Source: Thermomonospora catenispora (GTDB lineage Bacteria; Actinomycetota; Actinomycetes; Streptosporangiales; Streptosporangiaceae). Taken from it: 64,000 bases of DNA. Position numbers and translations under genes: made by a program. The notes under the pieces are model-generated. The model saw only the letters and a program-made list of their open reading frames with translations. It was not told where the DNA came from and made no database searches. Where the stretch lies: positions 124,001 to 188,000 of the forward strand of contig NZ_RRYT01000003.1 of the NCBI RefSeq assembly GCF_006363815.1, read 5' to 3'. Every line of letters starts with the position of its first letter. Position 1 is the stretch's first letter. Below are positions 60,434 to 64,000 of this stretch, one piece after another.

Positions 60434-62629
60434 GTGTCAACGTCGACCACCCCGGCGACCGCTCCCCCGCGTCGCCGGATGACCCCTCGACAACTCCTCA
60501 TCTGGGGAGCGGTCAGCGTGCTCGGCGCGATCGCCTGGGCGATCATCGCACTGATCCGCGGAGAGGAGGTCTCCGCGGCCTGGCTGGTGTTCGCGGCCGT
60601 CGCCTCCTACGCCATCGCCTATCGCTTCTACGCCCGGTTCATCGCCTACCGGGTGCTCAAGGTGGACGACACCCGCGCCACCCCCGCCGAACGGCTCGAC
60701 AACGGCGTCGACTACCACCCCACCGACCGCCGCGTGCTGTTCGGCCACCACTTCGCCGCCATCGCCGGAGCGGGCCCGCTGGTCGGGCCGGTGCTGGCGG
60801 CGCAGATGGGCTATCTGCCCGGCACCATCTGGATCATCGTCGGGGTGATCTTCGCCGGCGCCGTCCAGGACATGGTGGTGCTGTTCTTCTCCATGCGCCG
60901 CAGCGGGCGCAGCCTGGGCCAGATGGCCCGGGAGGAGATCGGCCCGGTCGGCGGCGCGGCCGCGCTGATCGCGGTGCTGGCCATCATGATCATCCTGCTG
61001 GCGGTGCTGGCGCTGGTGGTGGTCAACGCGCTCAAGGGCTCCCCGTGGGGGACCTTCTCCATCGCGATGACCATCCCGATCGCCCTGTTCATGGGCTTCT
61101 ACCTGCGCTACCTGCGGCCCGGACGGGTGGTGGAGACCTCCGTGATCGGCGTCGCGCTGCTGCTGCTGGCGATCGTCGGCGGCGGCTGGGTGGCCGAGTC
61201 CGGCCTGGCCGACACCTTCACCCTGTCCGGTGAGGCGCTGGTCGTCTCGCTGGTGATCTACGGGTTCGTGGCCTCGGTGCTGCCGGTGTGGATGCTGCTG
61301 GCGCCGCGCGACTACCTGAGCGCCTTCATGAAGGTCGGCGTGGTCGTGCTGCTGGCGGTGTCGATCCTGCTGGCCTGGCCGACGCTGCAGACCGAGGCGT
61401 TCACCGACTTCGCCTTCAACGGCCAGGGCCCGGTGTTCGCCGGTTCGCTGTTCCCCTTCGTGTTCATCATCATCGCCTGCGGCGCGCTGTCGGGCTTCCA
61501 CGCCCTGGTGTCCTCCGGTACCACGCCCAAGATGATCATGAAGGAGTCCCAGGTCCGGGTGATCGGCTACGGCGGCATGCTGACCGAGTCGTTCGTGGCG
61601 GTCATGGCCCTGGTGGCGGCCTGCATCATCGACCCGGGCCTGTACTTCGCGATGAACATGCCGGGCACCGTGCTCGGCGACACCCTGGAGTCGGCGTCGG
61701 CGGCGGTCGCCCAGATCGGCTTCACCATCACCCCCGACCAGCTCGCCGAGGCGGCCCGGGCCGTCGAGGAGGAGACCCTGGTCGGCCGCAGCGGCGGCGC
61801 GCCCACCCTGGCCGTGGGGATCAGCTACATCCTGTCCGACATCTTCGGCGGGGACGCCTTCCAGGCCTTCTGGTACCACTTCGCGATCATGTTCGAGGCG
61901 CTGTTCATCCTGACCACGGTGGACGCCGGCACCCGGGTCGGGCGGTTCATGCTGCAGGACACGGTCGGGAACGTGTGGAAGAAGGCCGGCGACGTGAGCT
62001 GGAAGCCCGGCATCTACGTCTCCAGCGCGATCATCGTCGGGGCCTGGGGCTACTTCCTGTGGGCCGGCGTGCGCGACCCGCTCGGCGGGATCAACCAGCT
62101 GTTCCCGCTGTTCGGCATCGCCAACCAGCTGCTCGCGGCGATCGCCCTGGCGGTCTGCACCACCCTGCTGATCAAGTCCGGCCGGGCGAAGTGGGCGTGG
62201 GTCACCCTCGTCCCGCTGGCCTGGGACGCGGTGGTCACCCTGACCGCCTCCTGGCAGAAGGTGTTCTCCAGCGACCCGGCGGTCGGCTTCTTCGCCCAGC
62301 GCGAGCAGTTCCAGAACGCCCTGGAGGCGGGCAAGACCTCGCTCGGCACCGCCAAGACCCCCGAGCAGATGGAGCAGGTGGTCTTCAACACCACCGTCGA
62401 CGGCGTCCTGGCCGCCCTCTTCGCCATCCTGGTCGTGGTGATCCTGGTGGACGCCGCCCGGGTCTGGATCAAGGCGCTGCGCTCGGGCGGCACCCTGCCC
62501 ACCCACGAGGACCCGTACGTGGAGTCCAAGCTGTGGGCGCCGTCCGGCCTCATCGCCACCGCCGAGGAGCGCCGCATCATGAAGGAACGCGAGACGAAGG
62601 AGCACGAGGCGGCGGGAGCCCCATCGTGA
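60434..62629 (+). CDS. cstA: CstA-family carbon-starvation/pyruvate transporter
   Basis: A 731-residue inner-membrane protein with about 16-18 hydrophobic helices. CstA features: YRFYARFIAYRVLKVDDTRA, TPAERLDNGVDYHPTDRRVL, FGHHFAAIAGAGPLVGPVLA, GTIWIIVGVIFAGAVQDM, GALSGFHALVSSGTTPKMI, TTVDAGTRVGRFMLQD and INQLFPLFGIANQLLAAIAL. Relatives take up peptides or pyruvate on carbon limitation. GTG has GGGAGG six bases upstream. Its stop overlaps ybdD (GTGA), the normal pairing. Confidence 0.96.
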   Translation: MSTSTTPATAPPRRRMTPRQLLIWGAVSVLGAIAWAIIALIRGEEVSAAWLVFAAVASYAIAYRFYARFIAYRVLKVDDTRATPAERLDNGVDYHPTDRRVLFGHHFAAIAGAGPLVGPVLAAQMGYLPGTIWIIVGVIFAGAVQDMVVLFFSMRRSGRSLGQMAREEIGPVGGAAALIAVLAIMIILLAVLALVVVNALKGSPWGTFSIAMTIPIALFMGFYLRYLRPGRVVETSVIGVALLLLAIVGGGWVAESGLADTFTLSGEALVVSLVIYGFVASVLPVWMLLAPRDYLSAFMKVGVVVLLAVSILLAWPTLQTEAFTDFAFNGQGPVFAGSLFPFVFIIIACGALSGFHALVSSGTTPKMIMKESQVRVIGYGGMLTESFVAVMALVAACIIDPGLYFAMNMPGTVLGDTLESASAAVAQIGFTITPDQLAEAARAVEEETLVGRSGGAPTLAVGISYILSDIFGGDAFQAFWYHFAIMFEALFILTTVDAGTRVGRFMLQDTVGNVWKKAGDVSWKPGIYVSSAIIVGAWGYFLWAGVRDPLGGINQLFPLFGIANQLLAAIALAVCTTLLIKSGRAKWAWVTLVPLAWDAVVTLTASWQKVFSSDPAVGFFAQREQFQNALEAGKTSLGTAKTPEQMEQVVFNTTVDGVLAALFAILVVVILVDAARVWIKALRSGGTLPTHEDPYVESKLWAPSGLIATAEERRIMKERETKEHEAAGAPS

Positions 62630-62838
62630 CCCGTGCCTCGGTCCTGACCGAGACGTTGCGGACCCGCTTCCGCAACGCCTGGCGCCTGTTCCGCGAGTTC
62701 TCCGGCGAACGCGCCTACGAGATCTACCTCGAGCATCGCCGCCGCCACCATCCCGGCGAGCCGGTGATGTCCGAACGCGAGTTCTGGCGCCGCCACATCG
62801 ACGCGCGGGACACCGATCCCCGCAGCACCTGCTGCTGA
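62626..62838 (+). CDS. ybdD: YbdD/YjiX-family small protein
   Basis: A 70-residue protein of the YbdD/YjiX (DUF466) family, which always accompanies CstA or BtsT transporters: RFRNAWRLFREFSGERAYEI, YLEHRRRHHPGEPVMSEREF, WRRHIDARDTDP. A C-terminal CC pair ends the protein. It begins at GTG inside the cstA stop with GGGAG upstream. Its role in transport is not established. Confidence 0.93.
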   Translation: MTRASVLTETLRTRFRNAWRLFREFSGERAYEIYLEHRRRHHPGEPVMSEREFWRRHIDARDTDPRSTCC

Positions 62839-62845
62839 GCGGGCC

Positions 62846-62879
62846 CCGGGCCGGACCCTCCCCGCCGGGTCCGGCCCGG
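62846..62879 (+). terminator. Terminator of the cstA operon
   Basis: Arms 62846-62858 and 62867-62879 (core GGGCCGGACCC) around an eight-base loop, just after ybdD. Confidence 0.75.
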
Positions 62880-62912
62880 TCCCGCCGCCGGCCGGCCTGA
62901 GAGGCTGGTGCG

Positions 62913-63404
62913 GTGAGCAAGACCGTCGCCGGCGGCTTCCGCGGATTCGAGTTCTGGGTGCACGACGTGTGCCAGGCGCTGCTGTGGGCCGAGATGATCG
63001 GCGTCGTGGAGGACCTGCCGCCGAAGGAGCGGCCGGACTGGACGACCGAGCTGCTGCCGCGGCTGCGCGAGCACGCCGCCCTCGGCGACCTGTACGTGCC
63101 GCTGGAGGAGTGGGCCGGCGGGCACGAGGAGGAGTTCGTCGAGCTGGTGGCGCGGGCGCGGCGGCGGCTGGCCGAGCGCGGTACGGTGACGCCGCAGGAG
63201 GCCGCCCGATGGATCGTGCTCGACGACCTCCCGGTCATCTGGCGCGGCGACGAGCCGATCGAGACGGCGCCGGTGGTGGAGTTCGCCGACGCGGTGGTCG
63301 AGATCGTCCGGGGCGTCCACCCGCCCGCCCCGCCGGGCCGCCAGTGGTACTTCGACATCCGCCGGACCCCGGACGGACCGGCCACCGTCGAGATCGCCGA
63401 GTGA
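62913..63404 (+). CDS. Protein of unknown function
   Basis: A 163-residue acidic soluble protein: GFRGFEFWVHDVCQALLWAE, PDWTTELLPRLREHAALGDL, EEFVELVARARRRLAERGTV, TPQEAARWIVLDDLPVIWRG, and VVEIVRGVHPPAPPGRQWYF. No family is recognised. Start GTG is preceded by GAGAGGCTGGTGCG. Single-gene unit followed by a small CCCCC/GGGGG hairpin (63408-63420). Confidence 0.75.
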   Translation: MSKTVAGGFRGFEFWVHDVCQALLWAEMIGVVEDLPPKERPDWTTELLPRLREHAALGDLYVPLEEWAGGHEEEFVELVARARRRLAERGTVTPQEAARWIVLDDLPVIWRGDEPIETAPVVEFADAVVEIVRGVHPPAPPGRQWYFDIRRTPDGPATVEIAE

Positions 63405-63589
63405 CGTCCCCCTGAGGGGGGTTCCGTCGTCGCCGGTCGCTGCGTCACCGCCGTTCGCCCTCGGACGGGGCGGGCCGCCGTCGTCGAGATCGCCGATCGA
63501 GCGAGCCGACCACCTGCACGAGGCCGGGGCGCCTCCCCCCGCCCCGAAAAACGCTTTCGCGTCCGGGTCGCGCCCGCACACCATGAAGC

Positions 63590-64000
63590 ATGGTGTGGAC
63601 CGCCCCGAAGATCACGCGCACGCTCGGCTTCCTCGACGCGTCGACGGGGAGCGAGCGGACGCTGCTGGACGCCTGGCTGGAGCATCACCGGCAGACGCTG
63701 CTGTGGAAGTGCGAAGGGCTCACCGCCGAACAGCTCAAACTGCGGCCCGTCGAACCGTCGAACCTGTCCCTGCTGGGGCTCGTCCGCCACATGGCCGAGG
63801 TGGAGCGCGACTGGTTCCGCACCAGGTTCGCCGGGGAGCGGGTGGGCTACCTGTACTGCAGCGACGACGACCTCGACGCCGAGTTCGACGTGGACGACGC
63901 CGACGCCGAAGCCGACTACGCCGCCTACCTGCGGGAGCTCGGGATCGTCCGGCAGACCGTCGCCGAACGTTCCCTGGAGGAGGTCTACTTCGACCCGCGC
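63590..64000 (+). CDS. DinB/DUF664-family protein, 5' part
   Basis: The first 137 residues of a gene that runs off the window end. LLDAWLEHHRQTLLWKCEGL, TAEQLKLRPVEPSNLSLLGL, VRHMAEVERDWFRTRFAGE is the DinB/DUF664 four-helix pattern; the conserved metal-binding His of LVRHMAEVE is present. Family members are putative thiol-dependent transferases or hydrolases. An acidic run (DDDLDAEFDVDDADAEADY) follows. ATG has no clear ribosome site; GTG in the next codon is an alternative. Confidence 0.82.
   Translation, partial: MVWTAPKITRTLGFLDASTGSERTLLDAWLEHHRQTLLWKCEGLTAEQLKLRPVEPSNLSLLGLVRHMAEVERDWFRTRFAGERVGYLYCSDDDLDAEFDVDDADAEADYAAYLRELGIVRQTVAERSLEEVYFDPR

Overview
The window is a contiguous piece of chromosome from a high-GC actinomycete. 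Evidence for this is the strong G/C bias at third codon positions, frequent GTG starts with GGAGG-type ribosome sites, bldC, a WhiJ-type XRE/DUF397 pair, DUF3073, WXG100-type genes and an actinobacterial ydaO-type c-di-AMP riboswitch. The gene content fits a filamentous sporulating actinomycete; a Thermomonospora/Actinomadura-type organism is a guess. I see no rRNA, tRNA, CRISPR array, insertion sequence or prophage.

Layout. 1-3631: end of a gas-vesicle operon (gvpA' F G O J L S K). 3813-5645: FadE5-type acyl-CoA dehydrogenase behind two operator-like repeats. 5857-7950: two unknown genes divergent from an XRE + DUF397 pair. 8043-11828: secreted trypsin-like protease, HxlR regulator with an MFS pump, and a DoxX protein. 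11928-13677: ECF42-type sigma factor with its DGPF/YCII partner. 14386-18636: an RsbW-like ATPase joined in frame to an alpha/beta hydrolase, an IclR regulator, an NDH-2-like flavoprotein and a DMT exporter. 18738-26224: unknown protein, pyrD, a methyltransferase carrying DnaA-box-like sites, an amidase lipoprotein, and LacI and TetR regulators. 26583-34481: the bldC - valine dehydrogenase - DUF3073 - purM - purF neighbourhood that is also found in Streptomyces. 34634-37655: Ser/Thr kinase, then a riboswitch-controlled secreted coiled-coil protein. 38022-40682: a small type VII/polymorphic toxin cassette with an AT-rich toxin-immunity end. 41565-43154: ECF41-type sigma operon. 43369-48149: purL-purQ-(anti-sigma ATPase)-purS. 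48308-53295: beta-helix membrane protein, SDR, CMD-like protein, an 11-bp tandem repeat and a membrane protein/TetR operon. 53444-60129: secreted lipase, aldehyde dehydrogenase and a 2-oxoacid dehydrogenase operon (E1a-E1b-E2). 60434-62838: cstA-ybdD pyruvate/peptide transporter pair. The end holds an unknown gene and the start of a DinB-family gene.

How the parts fit together. Purine synthesis is split into two blocks (purSQL and purFM) about 10 kb apart. Valine dehydrogenase and the E1/E2 operon could supply branched acyl-CoA, and FadE5 fatty acyl-CoA metabolism. Several promoters can be matched to regulators encoded in the window. The ECF42 pattern TGTCGA-N17-CGAC precedes both doxX and the YCII gene. 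The ECF41 pattern TGTCACA-N16-CGTC precedes the NDH-2-like gene, with a weaker copy before the ECF41 operon itself. A shared 20-bp site precedes both hxlR and the MFS pump. A perfect BldD-box consensus lies upstream of bldC.

The most unusual items are the ATPase-hydrolase fusion ORF with an internal ribosome site, the clustered DnaA-like boxes inside a methyltransferase gene, the 286-residue Pro/Gly-rich extension on PurL, and the split type VII toxin whose halves overlap in the +1 frame. All assignments come from reading the sequence; no database search was run.
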